Positions 24,194 to 38,653 of a stretch of 64,000 nucleotides of DNA are shown here, piece after piece (position 1 is the stretch's first letter; each line of letters begins with the position of its first letter). This DNA comes from Strix aluco. Its lineage: Eukaryota; Chordata; Aves; Strigiformes; Strigidae. The translations under genes were made by a program, and so were the position numbers. Under the pieces are notes generated by a model. The model saw only the letters and a list, made by a program, of their open reading frames with translations. It was not told the origin of the DNA and made no database searches. The stretch covers positions 15,292,325 to 15,356,324 of the forward strand of contig NC_133971.1 in assembly GCF_031877795.1 (NCBI RefSeq), read 5' to 3'.

Positions 24194-27100
24194 GTACGTG
24201 TACTTTGAGAGCAACTAAAGATTTTAATTTTTGGGCCATTCAGCTGAAGAAATACAGTGATTCTGTCCTGTTTACAGACAGACTGCATTAGGCAGACCCA
24301 AAGCAGTTTTACATGCTGGTGTTTATTCAAAGACAACTGAAATTTATAGCTACACAGCATGTAATACATTGACATTGGCATTAGAACTGCAGCCTGATGT
24401 GTGCCAGAATGAACTGACCAGTCTTGCTTTTGTTTGCTATTAAGTTTTTTCCCTCTGAATTTCTTTCGGTAACAAAAACTTCTCTCCTTTGTTACCAGCA
24501 GAGAGCAAAGTTAATACTCACATTAAGGCAGTCTACCTCCCTCTCGCTACTTTAGTAATTTTTCCATGGACCAAAGGCAGTTTTCTCAGTGTCTCAGAGG
24601 CTTCATGACTGTGGTGAGAGCAAAAACCACCCCAGGCAATAAGAACAGCCTGCAGTTGCACACCCAGTTCTCCAGCATTTCATGCTAAGCAGCCTCCTTC
24701 AAGGCTGTGAGCTTGACAAGCGATACCTTACGATAAACCCTTCCTTTAGCCAGCTTATTGTTCAGCCACAGTTACAGTCCAATAAGCTTATCTTTTCACT
24801 GTCCCAGTATCAGCTGTGCTTTGCCTGAAAAGATAAATCGGTTCTAGAGATTTGGTGTTTCTGCTTAAACCCATGGATTTTACAGAGATTAAATGACTGT
24901 TAGTAAACGAACACGGGACAGCCCTCGTTAGAGAAGTACTTGGCTTTCTGTACTCACCAGCGAGCCCTGGGGAGAACCTGTCCCAAGTGCAGGTCTTCAT
25001 CTTTTGTGTTCTCTGTGTGTGGTCATCTGGAGGAGGAGAGCGGTCTTCTGCCCTACCTCTGGCAGCCCTCAGAGACCTGTGAGGAGGGAGGGAATGCACA
25101 GGGCCGCCTCCTCTTTCCCTCTTGGTGGTGCTCTTAAGCAGATGTTTTCAATTCATAAAATGGTTTCATTACAACAAAAATTAGGAGTTTTAACTTGTTT
25201 ACTTGAAATGTGAATCTGGCTTCTCTCCTCACCTCCACTGAGGTGGCCAAACACGTCTGTGGTGGCTGTACCTAGACAGGAGGTACAATGATAGGTGTTC
25301 AAACCTTTATGAAGCTTGTTGATTTAATTTGCTTAGTTGAGATCTAAATTAATCTTACTCTAAACACACATGGGGAAGTAGGCAAAAACTGAATTTGCTT
25401 CCTGTTACAGCCCTCTAGAGCCAGTGGTATGGTCCAGGGACCAGCTGACACTGGCTCCTGAAGCACTAGCGCAGTGGCTCTCACCGTCTTCCACTTCATG
25501 CATCTTTGGTATAAAGTGTACTGCTTATTTCACGTCACCCACAATGTAAGGTTTGTGCTTGCCTCTGGGGCAGAATTAGATCCCTGAGTTGGTTCAAGAT
25601 GCTTCTGTTCACGTGATGACATACAATTAGCAGATGAATGTCCTTTAGACAAAAATTACAGGTTTTGCTGTAGTCACTCCTGGTTTACAGAATTTGCCAG
25701 AATCAGTGCAAAAGGAAGCAGCTCTGCAGTGCAGATTAAGCCAGGGGAAGATTTTAGCTCCTTGCTTTCTTACTTCAGAAGTAATCCATGAAACCTGTTT
25801 TTCAGGAGATGACACTACTTCTTTTCTGTTGGAGGGGTATTTGTATGGGAGAGATTGGTTAGCAGCATAAATAGATGTTTAGCATGTCAGACTTGGGTCT
25901 TTTGAAAAGATTACTTACAACTCTGATACCATCTCAAACTATCTAGTTGAACATCCAGATTAGCAGGAAGGAGGTTCTTGTATCTTAAAATACTGTTCTG
26001 GAGACCATGTATTTGTGAGAAAATACATGCAAAGACAGTTTTATGTTTTATTATCAAACCAGCTGTACCTGTAAGGGGACTTGTGGCCTCAAGAATTGAA
26101 CAATATGATTGACAAAGCATTTCTTACATGTTAGAGGACAGATCAGTCCTTTTTGAGCTGTACTCAGCATAGAAGCACTTACCTTCTTATAGTTCAGATA
26201 AATGACACAGCATGAAACTGGTAATAGAAAGGTCACGTTACTGAAACCGTTGCTATAAGAAATACGCCTGCCAGTATTTGCAGCCAGGTGCCTTGTGGCT
26301 AGCAACTGGTTTTCTCAAGATTAGTTTTATTGGGTCCACTGCTACTTTGCGCCAGTAGCATTACAGCATCTACTTACTTAGTTGAAATTACTTTCCTTAT
26401 GACTTATCACAGCTGTTAATTTCAACTTTCTCAGTTCCTGAGTTTTGGAAAATGCTTAAGAAAGTTGTTCAAGGACAGTTGTCGGCATGGTTAATCCATA
26501 CAGGGATTATGATAGCTACACTAATGCCCTGACCAGACAACAAGATACAACCCTGCCTTAATAATCTTAAGCAGAAGATCATTCTTTCAAATGTGAACAA
26601 TTATGTTTTTAATAAGCACAGGAGAAGAATTCACAAAATAATTTTGTTTGTCAGCCTGTATCAGTCCAATGTTTGCAACTATGTCAAACATCTCATTTTC
26701 AAAGATGAGATGCGCCCATGGTAGAGTCATCTACAGGAACTCAGGATCTTGCAGACTTAATCTCATTTAAAATCTCCATATCTTTGAGATTTAATATAAT
26801 TAAAAACATACAACAAGTTAATTTATTCCTGGAATTCATAATGAAAAAACAATAACAGACACCGGATACATCTTTTCAGCCTAGCAGCATTGGTTGTGAC
26901 CTGGATGATGCCTATGGTGAAATTACAGAACAGAAAGCAACATCTCTTCTGTTATGGCCCTTGGACAAATGTGCAAACTCTCATTTAGGTCAACGGGAAG
27001 GAGCCATAGATATATCTGGTCCATAGAGGGCTTTTTTTGTGGCAGAAAATTAGAATTACAAAGCCATAAAGGAAGAAAATATGGCTCTTGTTTAAACTCC

Positions 27101-30100
27101 TGTAATTCCTTTGTTATAGAGCAAGACCTACCACTTATTTTCAGACTGCAATGCCTTTCAATTCTGGAGCTGTAGAAACAGTAAACAGTGGCCCTGGTTT
27201 TGGAGATGTTTGAGGATTGTTTCATCTGGAAAAGCATTTTTTCTCTGCAATAGGGAGTGCAAAGAATGGAGCCATGTAATTAAATACATAATTACTACCC
27301 AATAGCATGAAGACTAGGCAGACTTTCATTTAAGTGTCTTTATTGGGAAAGTATTCTATTTTTACAGTCTGTGAATCACTTGAAATGCAGAGGCTAGAAG
27401 AGGCAGCATGTTACTGCATGGTAGCTGATAAGAACGAATTCAAAGTAAATTTTCACAGTAATTATCTAGTTATAGGAAGTAAATAACTGGTGATCCCCTA
27501 CTGACCTACCTTCGTATGCATATAGGATAGCTGCATATGTGTTTACAAGCCTTAACTGGGCTTGGGTACTTCACTAAGTAACATAATCTAAACACAACCT
27601 GGCCTCAAAGGAGGGTGGAGGGGAGCTTAGGACAGAGCCTAAAACTGGTTCGGCTTCTGTCTCTGACAGTTTCCTTTATAAAATTCATCATCAGCAACTT
27701 TTCTTGACTTTTTCTTTTAACCTCTAAGGGCACAGCTGGGCAGAGCTGGCCCCCAGCATCGTGGCTGGGTGGACAAAGCCCCGTCCCCCTCAGCCAGTGG
27801 CTGCCTGACTTTCAGGTGAGCCACAACCCATTAGCAACAGCCTGACTGTGCACCAGGAGGCAGAAGCTAAATTGGCAGCACATACATTATCTCAACCGCA
27901 AAACTTGAGCAGGCCCCTGTGTTTCCTTGTGAGGAGCTATGCCATCACGTGCCTGGGAAGCCTTGGAGAGAGCAGAAAGGAAAGGGTGCTGGTGTGTCTG
28001 GAAGGCAGCTGGGTTTGGGAGTTCAGTTTCTGTTACTCCTGCTTTGCCACGTTAGAGTGGGGCTATGTTTCCAGGCAGGTTTACTGAAAGGGGATAAAAT
28101 CGCTCCTTTTCTCTAAAGTCTTCAGAGTGCTGATGACTTCATCTGGGAGGCCTCTCGTGGCTCACCCCCCTCTCACCACTTTCTCTGTTCACAGTCCACT
28201 TGCTTCTAGGTCTAACGGGGCTTGACTAAAGAGGTTTCTGACAGAAACATGAAAAAAAAAGCATGTAAAATTTGGGTTGCATCAGTCAGGAGTCCTGTGT
28301 CCCAAGCCACATGCCAAACAGTGTCTCTGGTTTGGTCAGGTGAATGCGTGGCTGCATTTTACTGTCGTGTGGCTTAGCAGGCTGGGCCGCTGGCAGTTAC
28401 ACCTTTAACAGATGTATGTCCAGTCAGATGAGGCAGAGATTTGTGTCTTCAAAGGCCACTGCAGGCAGGCCAGGAGCATTAAGTTCCCTTGGCCACTTTG
28501 TTGGAGTCTGTCTGCTTGGGCCCAGATGCTGCAGGTTTGGGCTTCCCTCCGTCATCCCGGCAGTTTCTCCTCCAGCATTGCTGGGGGATGACTCGGTTTC
28601 TTCCTTTCCAGGGTCCTACTTTAGTATTCTCCTCTCATCACCCAGCACTGAGGTTTTCTTAACATTTCACCCTACTTTAGTCCTGCCCAGCATTTCCTCT
28701 TGTACCTCTGCTTTATTCTGGGAGGCTGATTTTTGCCACTGGCACTTGTCCTGCTCAGTCCCAAGCAGTGAAGTGTATTCTACAGTACTTGTCAGTTATC
28801 TCACAAGCTCTCCCTGCATTCATTCTTCTGTCCTTTCCTTGATTTCTTATTTGTTCCGTTTTATTACTGTTCATGTATTCTGTTCCCTGCTTGGGGAGTT
28901 CTTCTGTCAGAAACTACTGCAGTACCTGGGCAATAGTTCAGTTTCAGGAGAGCAGCTTTACCCTCAAATGCAAGGAAACTTCTCCACAATTTTCTAACAC
29001 GAAGAGGTGAAACCCAGTTTGAAGCCAGCTGTGTCTGTAACAGTCTGTCTTTGCTGCTGGAAGAGTTTGTTTTACATCTCTTGCTCTAAGAAATAGTTTA
29101 GCATGTTATATTTATTGGTCATCATTTCATTTTGGGAGCCTGCGTGATTTGGAAGATGGCCTGAGCAGAGTGTGATGGGAACCATCTGAAGGGAACAGGG
29201 ATCTGGAGCTACTTGAGGGGGTGTATGAAGTAGGATCTGGCTGTGAAGGGTGGGCTCATGGTGCATGAGGCCATGGGCCCATGTGGCTGCACACCCCTGG
29301 CTGCTGGAAGGTAAGGAAGCCATTGGGAGTTGCAGAGCGGGAAGCGGGAGGTCAGCCAGGACGTTCCTCAGTGAGGGCAGAAAACGCAGAAGGAGAAGCA
29401 AGCTGCTGTGGAGGAGGCATGAGGCTACTAGAGCTCTTTAATTCTTGGAGCATGATGTGAAAGATTATGATAGTTGCAGAGTAGTTTAGGATATTTAGTT
29501 GTAGGCAGCAGCGTGCTGTAAAAAAGCATTATTTTATCTGAGAAGGGGCCAAGCTGGCAAACAAGGAAAAAAGCACCTTGTGAGCTCACGTTACTGCCTG
29601 TGGATGATGGATGCTGTCGCTCAGCTGAGGAGCCCAGGCAGCAGGAAAGCAGAGCGAGAGTGGTTTTGCCCTCGAAGGCAAGGAAGCTTCTTGTTTGTCT
29701 TTCTAAAATGCAGAGCGTGCATTTTTCAAAAAGCATATTTCCTCTTGGATTCAGCTCAGAGTTTTTCTTTTCTGATGCCAGAGTTCTGAATTCTTGGGGT
29801 GGGAAGAAAGAAAAAAGACGGGGGGGGATTTCTAATGGAAATCCTGACAGTCTGAACTGCTTTTGCTGTCTGCGGTACAGTGCTTCCTGTAACCTATATG
29901 GCCAAATGCCAGCATGATATCTAATACACACTTGGCTGCTGAAAGTTCAAGTGAAGGGGACTGCTGGGTTGGAATATGCCAGGGAAGGAAAACTGAGTTC
30001 AAGTGCTAAATTGCTGTTGAGCCTGAGGGAGAGTATTAGCAACTTCAAAGAAATCAAGTGAAGATTTCAGTGTTTTGTTAGATTTGGTGGTCGGCTCATC

Positions 30101-30512
30101 TCCTGCCCTACGAAGGTAGGCACGTGGGAACCAGTAAAGACACAGCAGATTGCAAAAAGAATAAAAAATTCAACAAAAAATTCAGTGATCAAGTTTGGCA
30201 GCTGATTTACTCAGCAGGCATAAATCTCTTCCATAAAATGGTGCTCAGAGTAAGACTCTTACACCACCCACTGAGAAGTGTTTTACTGTGGCACATGTGC
30301 ACACCAAGGTGAGGTCCCTTACCTGTACTGGTGTAGGTGAGGTGCCAAAAACTTCTTTACACCCCTGCCCTGGTGATGTGGAGTAAGAGAGCTCTGGCTG
30401 TCCCCTGAGAGGCCAAGGGGATAGCAGGAGGGTAGCAGAGCTCCCTTTCAGTTGGATTTTTGCTTCCAGGCCTCAGAGACAAGACTGATGATGCAGTTTG
30501 TATATAGGATGC

Positions 30513-30750
30513 TGTGGTGGTTTAGGCCCTGCCGTGACCAGAGACCACGCTGCCACTGCCCCTCCCCCACCCTCCAGCCGGACGGGGCAGGGAGTGAAAT
30601 ACAAACCCCAGAGTTGAGATAAGGAGAGGTTTAATACAGCAGTGCAACAACAACAAACCGAACAACAGCAAGAACAGTAACAATAGCAATAACAGTAATA
30701 ACAATAAACAGAACAAAGATATACCAATACAGCAGTGAGAGGAGCGACAT
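30513..30750 (-). mobile_element. ERV LTR fragment (ERVL-like), minus strand
   Basis: On the plus strand this reads TGTGGTGGTTTAG, then CCACGCTGCC, CCCCTCCCCCACC, GGGAGTGAAATACAAA, GAGATAAGGAGAGGTTTAATAC, a CAA/AATAAC-rich tract and ACAGCAGTGAGA. The same blocks occur in the same order in the LTR at 63409-63754. By comparison with that copy the element is in minus orientation and lacks its 5' third (the TGTCCTGGTTTA end). Homology fades near 30750; diverged LTR sequence may reach further, to about 30950. No internal coding region is attached. It lies in the LHFPL2 intron, antisense to the gene. Confidence 0.82.
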
Positions 30751-33700
30751 TTGGCTTTTCCCTTATAAGGTGCTTTATCTTGACTTAATTGCAGGGTTAG
30801 CATCCGCGGCACAGGAGCCCCTGGTAGTGTGGTGACATGACTCCACATGGCTGATGGCCCTCAAAGAGGCAGTGGTGTCATTTCAGGGCTTGGGACTGAT
30901 CTTTCTTTGAGTCTCCGCATCTCCCTTCCTCCCAGCTAATGGTCTTTCACCAAAAGCTAATGTTGAATGTGCCCTCCCCTCTCCTAAAAACAGCAGTCTG
31001 CAGGCTCACACTTTGTTACAGAGAAGTCCAAGCAGTTAGATCACACCAATATTAAAAAAAAAAACAAACCCTGAATCCCCCATATGATGTCATTCTGCCA
31101 AAGCAACCCAAATCAAGCTGATAAACTGACTTATTTTTAGCTTTTTCTGTGAGTAGCAAAATATACTTAATAGTTGAGTCTCCCACCAGTAGCCACCTGC
31201 ACTGTAGTCCTATCCCTGTTTCCACACCAAACATCAGTAATGCCATCAGCAGTTTACATATCTTTGCATAGGTTTGGTTATGAATGAGAATCTTTCATGT
31301 GCTTAATAAATGGGAAAAGACGCATAAGCAAATAGTATAGTTAATTTATTGTTGAAAAGAGTAGGGATCTTATCCTATTCCTCAGTTTGGGGAAGGCAGT
31401 GGTTAGGGAACTGCTTTTTCTTCCAGTAACTGCTTACCCTTATTATGACCCTGAGACAATTTTAAACAGAAAAAAAAAAATATATGTTCAGGTTCTGAGC
31501 CATCACCTGGTTATAGGTTTAAATAATTCATTCTCCTGCCTCAGCTTGGGGTATCCCAGGTATGCAGAAATCTGTACATGGCTGCAGTCCTTCACAGTGA
31601 CTGCAGGTATGGACGGATGGACCTTGCCTTGGTGCACTGCCCACTGGCAACCCTCCCTAGCCTCAACAGCCATGCTTCTAATTTATCCCAAATCCCCTCT
31701 GCTTGTGTGAACCTGCATTGAGTGTGGTGTCCAGGTAGGCTTTTTTAAACATTGATCTTAATGTTATGAATTTGTCTTTTGTTTGTTCTGCAATGTTTCC
31801 AAGTGGGCCAGAGGCTGTCTCCAAGGCACTAGGGTGTTGCAGAGTCTCCCCTTTCTTTTTGGGCAAAGTCCTTCTTGCCTCTGGTCAGCTGCTTGCATAC
31901 AGTGGGTCTACAGTCATCCAGGGGGATGGAGAGCAGCTGCAGAGGCAGGTCTGGGCCCTGTGCTGCGGGTACTGTAACCAGCACTCCCTTCAGTGTCCCC
32001 ACACCACCCTCACCCTTTTCCTATAGCCAGTGTGGAGTGCTGAGACTAGCATGTCAGCTGGCCTGAGCCTGCCTCGTTAGCTCTCCTCTGATTAAAATGG
32101 GATTACTGAATCATTTCACAGGGCTGAAGGTGTCTGTTACACAGCTGCCGAGTAGGAGACTGTCGCTTTGGTTGTCTGTCAGAGGATGAAGTGGTCAAAA
32201 GCACGCAAATGGCAACCTGGTAGTATTCCTGCTGCGTAGGGGTTTCTCAGGGAAAGTTTGCATATAAGAAAGCCTCCTTGGGTTAAGCTAGCATAGTACA
32301 TTAGTACAAATGCTTTACAGATTAAATTGTTCAGGTATTCAGGTATCATATTGATACATTTGGAAATAGGAGCAATAAAGGCAGGATTATTTTGCCTGGC
32401 TGGTGCTGAGTGTTAACCTCCTGTGGTTGCACAGAAAATGAGAATGACCAGGATCACTGCCACTGAGGAAGCAACCCGCCTGCGCTGCCTGCGTGGTGTT
32501 GTGCAAGGCTAATCCCTGTCTTTACCCTTTTCCTCTTAAACGTTCTTACTTGGTTGTGCTGCTCTATGGGAGCCTGTTACAGTGCCACCTCATTGATCAC
32601 AGCTGCTTAATTTCCTGTTTCTTCAGCAGCATTTAAAAGCTTTTTTGCTATTTTGCTAGGAAATGAGAAGATAGTTTCAGGTTTTGCAATGGAAATTGGC
32701 TTTGTTAGTATATGCTCTTGTTTAATATGGCACAACAGCAGCTGCACAGGAGACTGTCAAAACTAAATAGCATGCCTTCACTTAACTAAACAAGCATCTG
32801 CCTAACCCCTGTCTCGAGGGTTGCTTCCAAGGATGGAATGAAAAAGCTTTTACTCAGATCTGACTCCAGCACATAATGTGACAAATGCCCATAACGATAG
32901 ACTGGTCTGTTGGTTTTCCACGATGTTAGCCTGGCAGTGCCACTGCAGTGTATAAAAACCGGAGAAGCAATTGCTTGCTGCAGTTTCAGGCCCTTAAAAG
33001 GGAAAAAACTCTTGGTGCACAAATACAAAAAGGCTTCTCCTATAGAAAAAGCATTACAGAACTGTGCTCAGAAACATCGTTGCACAGCAGTGCAGTCCGC
33101 TATATTTATATAGATAGTGCACAGTATGTGTTTGCTTTGGTGTTTTTGGAGAAAGGGGTTGCTTTTACATCATTTGAATATGGAACTGCTGTTCTAGGTT
33201 AACAGGTTGTGTGGTAATCAGGAAATATATTTTAGTCTAATAATAACAATAAAATCTAAATCTCACCTAAATTCTGTATTTCTTAAGGCTTCTTTTTGAA
33301 AGCGGGTAATTAGGGACTGATAATAAAATGTTATGTGGGCAAATTGCCTTCAGTGAAAGATGGGAGAATGTTCTCTGCTGACACACTTATACCAAAGAGT
33401 TGTAAATGAGGTCTCTGGATAGAAAAGTAATTGAAATAGTTTTCTGTTGTCATTCCTAGGCATTTAGCAGCATTGTGTAGCATTCCTTCAGACCTCTGTT
33501 TTAAGTAATCCTAAAAGGAAAGGTAATGGTGAGCTGGCAACAACTAACAAAAAGGAGAATGTAATTCTGAAAAATTATCATACTGATTTAAAGAAGAGGG
33601 ATAGAGCTAATTAAGAAGTAGGAACAAGAGTATGTGTACAGCAGAAGCTGCACTCCCAGCAGTGCAGCTGTGATCAGAGCGGGGGTTAAATCTAGAACAG

Positions 33701-35972
33701 AGCAAGCCTGAGCTCTTCCAGCCAGTAGAGGAGCACAGTGGAAAACAGCTGGTAATGTTTTCCAAATGAATTTGTTCCTCCCAGCAGGAGGAACAAACAG
33801 CAATAATTCTGCAGGTAGATTAGCTGAGAGTTAAAACTCTCAATTACTGTGTGTCAGCATGACGAACTGAAAGGATTCACTGCAGAAAACTTCTTCAGAC
33901 AGAGTACTTGATTTTTGTTCTGTTCTTTCTCTTGAAGATTGGCTTCTCTTCAAAGACACTGAGACAAGAGCAAAAACTGAGTTATTAAGAAAAAGAAATC
34001 TCTATCATTAATATTTATTGTCCTGCCAGATACATCTCAAGGCAAACTGTTGACAGGAGATAATTATTGCTTTATCAGGTTATGCTGACATAAAATCATA
34101 CAACACAAAATTGAGCTTTACACTTCTATGGCTAACAAAAGCTTAAGTGCTTTAATCTTAATTTACATCATTAGATGGCTTAGAAAGCCCCGCAATACAG
34201 ATTAAATGCAGAAGTATATTTGAATGAGTCAAGTGTAAGAATAACTGAATCAAATTCAAGGAACCTAGTTAATCCCAAGAGCAACTTTTATACATGAATT
34301 TGTAGATTGTACTAGGAGCTGGTCTTGTGTTCCTGTGCGCTCTGATTATAAATGAATGCCACGGGTAAGGCGCTTGGCTCCCCTTTTCAGTCCCTTGTAA
34401 GCTCCAGGCCATGTTCTCTGCCATCTTTCATTCACTGGCAAGATACCCAGCTCCTGGCTTCGTGCAGCCATCCACTGCCCTCCTCCGCCTTCCCCCTGGG
34501 GACTATTTAGAAAACAAAACCATGCACTCCCATGCTGCTTTGTGCTGTCCACAAGCAACTGAAAACCCACTTCTCTTCCTTCAACATTTTTCTCAAGACT
34601 GTCTTGTTGCAGAGGCAGTAAAAGAAAAATTGGTAACCAACAGGCTATAGATTTGATGAAGCTATTGCCAGTATGCTGTTTGGGGTTATCTCACTTGGGC
34701 CTTGTGCTCCATCTCCATGTGTCTTGTCTGAAAAGCAGATTGTCAGCTACTGGAGGCAGAAACTGTGAGCCGAGTTGCCAGGCTCTGTGGTAATGCAAAT
34801 AAATAAGCAAAACAAGAGAGCTGCAGGCAGGCGAGCCCCAGGGACTGAGCAGCAGCTACAAAAAGGCGGGGATATAGGCAGTTAAGCTTAAGCTTCTATC
34901 AAAGAAGCAAAGAGATGTTAAGGGACCTGACCAGGCTCTGCCCCATGGATGCCGGTATGAGAAACAAGCACTGAGAATTTACCATGTTTTTTCCCCTTGT
35001 ACATTGTCTTGCTACAGACTGGCCCATAAGTGGTTTTTGCTCAACTGCAGCTGCTTGCACATGTGTTAGATGTAGCTCAAGGCTACACTGATAGCTGTAG
35101 AAACAGCCCTCTGGTATATCTTATCTTGTTCTTTCCACATCGGCATTTTTGCTTCCCTTTCCTCTGCATCCGTGTTCCCAGGAGCAGAGAGCTGGTTCTT
35201 TTTCAGGGGTCTCTGAAAGCTGCTGCTCCAGTTACAGGTAGTTGGACAGTTAAGTGCTTTGGATTGCTGGCTTCTGCATTAGACCATTAGTTGGTGGGTG
35301 GTAAAGCACCTTCTATTTTGTTTAAGGTGCAGTCCTTGAGATGAGCTCTGTAGCCTGTGACTGTCTCTTTTGTAGTTACTGGGAAACTGGAGGCAAAGCT
35401 CGTCTGGATCTTTTTACTTGAGCACCCCTTTTGGGGCAGGTAGGGAGAGCCAGGAAGGGATCTCACCACCCTGTGCCGCTCAGCCATTGCTCTGGGTACT
35501 GGACATTTGAGCTGAATACATGATGAGGACTGTGCCTCCCTACTTGTTGTTAGCATGAAATCCAAGGAGTGCCATTTCTGTTGAGGGTATGTTGAATTGG
35601 CTTAATTGAATCATCTTTATTCACTTTTCCTAGCAAGTAGGAACCAGGTATTAACAAAATGAGAAATTATCATAAATATTAGTGATAGTGAGAAGAGGTG
35701 CATGTCCTGAGAAGCTGTCTGAACTGAAATGGAGTAGTAGAAGGTAGGCTCGGTAGTGAAAACAGTACTTTTTTGTTTGTTTTCATTATGCTAGGCCAGT
35801 ATAGGCTTCACAAAGTCAGCTATCTGAAGGAAAAATCAGGTAAGACTCTGACCATATTCAAGTCCATAGTTAAAACTTTTCTCTAAGTCTTGTTTTCATC
35901 TGTGAGAAAACAGCTGTAGTTTATCAGTTACGGGCTGTAGTCAATGTTTCTCCAGGCATTTTCTGTACTCTT

Positions 35973-35989
35973 AAAAAAAAAAAAAAAAA
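35973..35989. repeat. Poly-A run
   Basis: A 17-base homopolymer in the LHFPL2 intron. A G9 run follows at about 36046-36054. No retroposed gene is recognised upstream of the A run. Confidence 0.9.
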
Positions 35990-38396
35990 GTTTTAATTCA
36001 GTAAAGTCCTGATGACGACACTTGTCAGCAGTGCTTCAGCCTTTTGGGGGGGGGCTGAGTTTTGGGTAACAACTTTTCAACTTGGGGCGTACATACCATG
36101 AACCAGTAGCTTTCAGGAGTTGTTCAGTGCTCTAGTTCTAGTAAATAGAGATGGATGTAGCTTCTTAGTCCTGCTTGTGACTCAGCCATAAGCCAGATTT
36201 GCTGTTTAACACAGGCTCTCTAGGTTTGTGAGCGATGGAGTGGTAAACTTTAAAAACTTGCTTGTCGGCAGCAGCAACATTGGCATTTCAGATCCAGCTT
36301 CTTAATTTGGTGATGGTAATTTTTAACTATCAAAGGGCTTGTGATCGTTAAAAGAAAATGGCAACTGGCCCATACCAGCATACAGTCAGAAAAATACATA
36401 GTATGGTCATGTTGGTTATGCAGAACAGGAAACTAGTGATGAATAGAGGTGAAGGAACTGCTGGTGTTTAGTCTGAAACAGCTGCAGGGCTCAGCAGGAT
36501 GAAAGCACAGCTTATCCAGGTCTGTCCAAGATAAAGCAATACTTAATGTAGTTTGGCCAATCAGCCAGGAAACACTGCATAAAATTTGTCACTTGGTTCT
36601 TAAATGTAAGCAGTGATGAAATCCCTTCACAGAGAATGGATGTCACTCGCTAATGGATTTTGCCGCCCCAAAGAATAATGACATTTAGTTCATTCATGCC
36701 ATGGTGTTGTGTCATCGTTAGAAAAACGCTGGAGGAAGGACTTTCTTTTGTGAAATGTCTGGCATTCACAGACATTAATTTTAGACAGTTGGATGATGGT
36801 TTTTGCATTTTGTGTATATTAACTGCTTACTAACTAGGACCCAACTTTTCTTTCTCAGTGAAGTTTTCTTGCATCAGGCTGAATTTCTTTAAACAAACAC
36901 GGAAACCTAACATACTGCAGAATAGGCTAGTCCAGCTGAATTGAAGAATATGTGAACAAGACTTTACAGCTGTTCTTGGTAATCTCTTAGTATAGGGAAG
37001 AGGACTGTTTTCTATTTTATTACTTTGTAGAAATTTTGCGATTAGATGAAATCTAATGGGTGAACCATCACCATACATAAAAAGTACAACTTTCAGCCCA
37101 CTTCTAGAAAGTGACAGCACCTTTACCAGCTATTTTTGTCAAGGTGCCAGGTTGCATAAAGGGCTTTACAAGGCATGACAAATAAATAGGTTATGTTTAT
37201 GGGATCTGGAAGGCTGTATTCATTTTCCAGATAAACTGGTTGTGTTTATGCAAAAACTATTTTTCATAGTTCTTCCTGTTGTTCTGAGTAAAATTTTAAA
37301 GAAAACAGAAAGAAAATTTTGATACCTATGAGCTGTCCTGATGTTTAGCTCCTTCCTACATACCTTGTATGAGGGAGGTCTGCTTTTGTGATTTATTTTT
37401 AGCAGGGCCCATTAGAGACCACTGTAGCCACTAGCATATTAGGCATTTTGATTAAATCTCTCATCTTTGTGCACAGGCACATCATGTGTGCGTGGACTTT
37501 AGTGTGACTTTTAATTTCCTTAATGAAGCCCTCACTGCTTAGATGAAGATTGGCTCTCATAGGAGAGAAAACTATGAATATGGGACAGGCAAAACATCTA
37601 GTCTGAGCTTTTTACTTCCAGAGTGAGGCACAGCAGGGTGTTCAAGCAGTTTAACAAGATGGTGAGTTGAGGCTTTTGCTCTGCATGCGCTTGCCTTCTG
37701 CAGCAGTCAGTTGCCTATTTAAAGGATCCCAGTGTTACCTGTGCACTGGCCGTTGGTACTTAGATCTGTCTGAGTCTTGACTCCAGAATCCCTTTATTAC
37801 AAAAGCATCTTACTGAACTGGCAGTATTATTTTTCTACTATGTCGTAATGTGGCCAAATAAGCAGGATGCAGTGTGAGATTTTTTCATATTTTTTTTCTA
37901 TGCGAGAAAATCAATGTAGGAAAACTGCAGAGGAAAAATGTTTATGATGAATGACTAAATAAAGCTGAATGAGGCCTAGCAAAACACAAACTCAAAAGTG
38001 GATGGAAACATTCCTAAGTATTTGAAAAGTGCAAGTATGAACAGTTGGCAGAAATGCTCAAATATTCTGCAAGCTCTGTATACCTAGCAATAAGGTGTGA
38101 AAACAAAGGATGTAGAAGGAATACAGAGATTAAAATTAGGAACTAGGCCATTATCATATGAAATAAGCCTTTCACAAGTAAAACCACAGGATAGCTCCAA
38201 GTTTACATAAAACACTGCAATAGTATATACTAGGGAACAATCAGTAAAGGAAGACTGGATGGATGAGGAAGAATCTTACAATCCTGGTGCGTGGGAGTAA
38301 GTAGTGACCATGATAACCATTACTACATGCCTTGTGTTTTAACAGGTGTTAAACTGATCGTTTGTTAAACTTCTGTCTTTCTGTTTTTATTTCTAG

Positions 38397-38653
38397 GCCT
38401 CTTCCTTATCTTAGGCTTGATACTTTACCCTGCAGGTTGGGGATGCCAGAAAGCAATAAGCTATTGTGGACCTTATGCTTCTGCTTACAAACTAGGAGAC
38501 TGCTCCTTGGGCTGGGCTTTCTACACAGCTATTGGTGGCACTATTCTGACGTTCATCTGTGCAGTCTTCTCGGCGCAAGCTGAAATAGCCACATCCAGTG
38601 ACAAAGTGCAAGAAGAAATTGAAGAAGGAAAAAACCTTATCTGCCTCCTTTAA
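38397..38653 (+). CDS. LHFPL2: LHFPL2, terminal coding exon (residues 144-228)
   Basis: This exon completes LHFPL2. Its first two bases finish Gly144, then [16 protein letters not shown] gives the rest of helix 3. An extracellular loop follows with cysteines at 160, 167 and 179. Helix 4 is about residues 182-204 ([20 protein letters not shown]), and the cytosolic tail is acidic ([16 protein letters not shown]) before a TAA stop. The joined frame is 687 bases, 228 residues, the same length as human LHFPL2, with no frameshift or internal stop. The tail is nearly identical to the mammalian protein as I remember it. SCAMP1 lies downstream in opposite orientation. Confidence 0.97.

Larger units (their letters stand above)
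24194..38396 (+). other. LHFPL2: LHFPL2 intron, 14.2 kb
   Basis: The intron is bounded by a GTACGT donor (24194) and a TTTTTATTTCTAG acceptor (ending 38396). It splits the codon for Gly144 after the first base. Contents I can support are an ERV LTR fragment (about 30513-30750), poly-A at 35973-35989, and otherwise unclassified sequence. The stretches 24194-30512 and 30751-38396 contain no recognised exon or RNA gene. The longest open frame, 28344-28997 on the plus strand, is discussed separately and is not called a gene. Confidence 0.9.

Noticed and set aside
29428..29931. 167-codon minus-strand open frame in the LHFPL2 intron
   Set aside because: It overlaps 105-codon and 69-codon frames on the other strand and resembles no protein. 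It is probably chance.
30640..30710. CAA/AATAAC-rich tract as a microsatellite or CRISPR-like array
   Set aside because: The same tract occurs at the same place in the LTR at 63.4 kb, so it is an internal part of that LTR family. CRISPR arrays do not occur in nuclear animal DNA.
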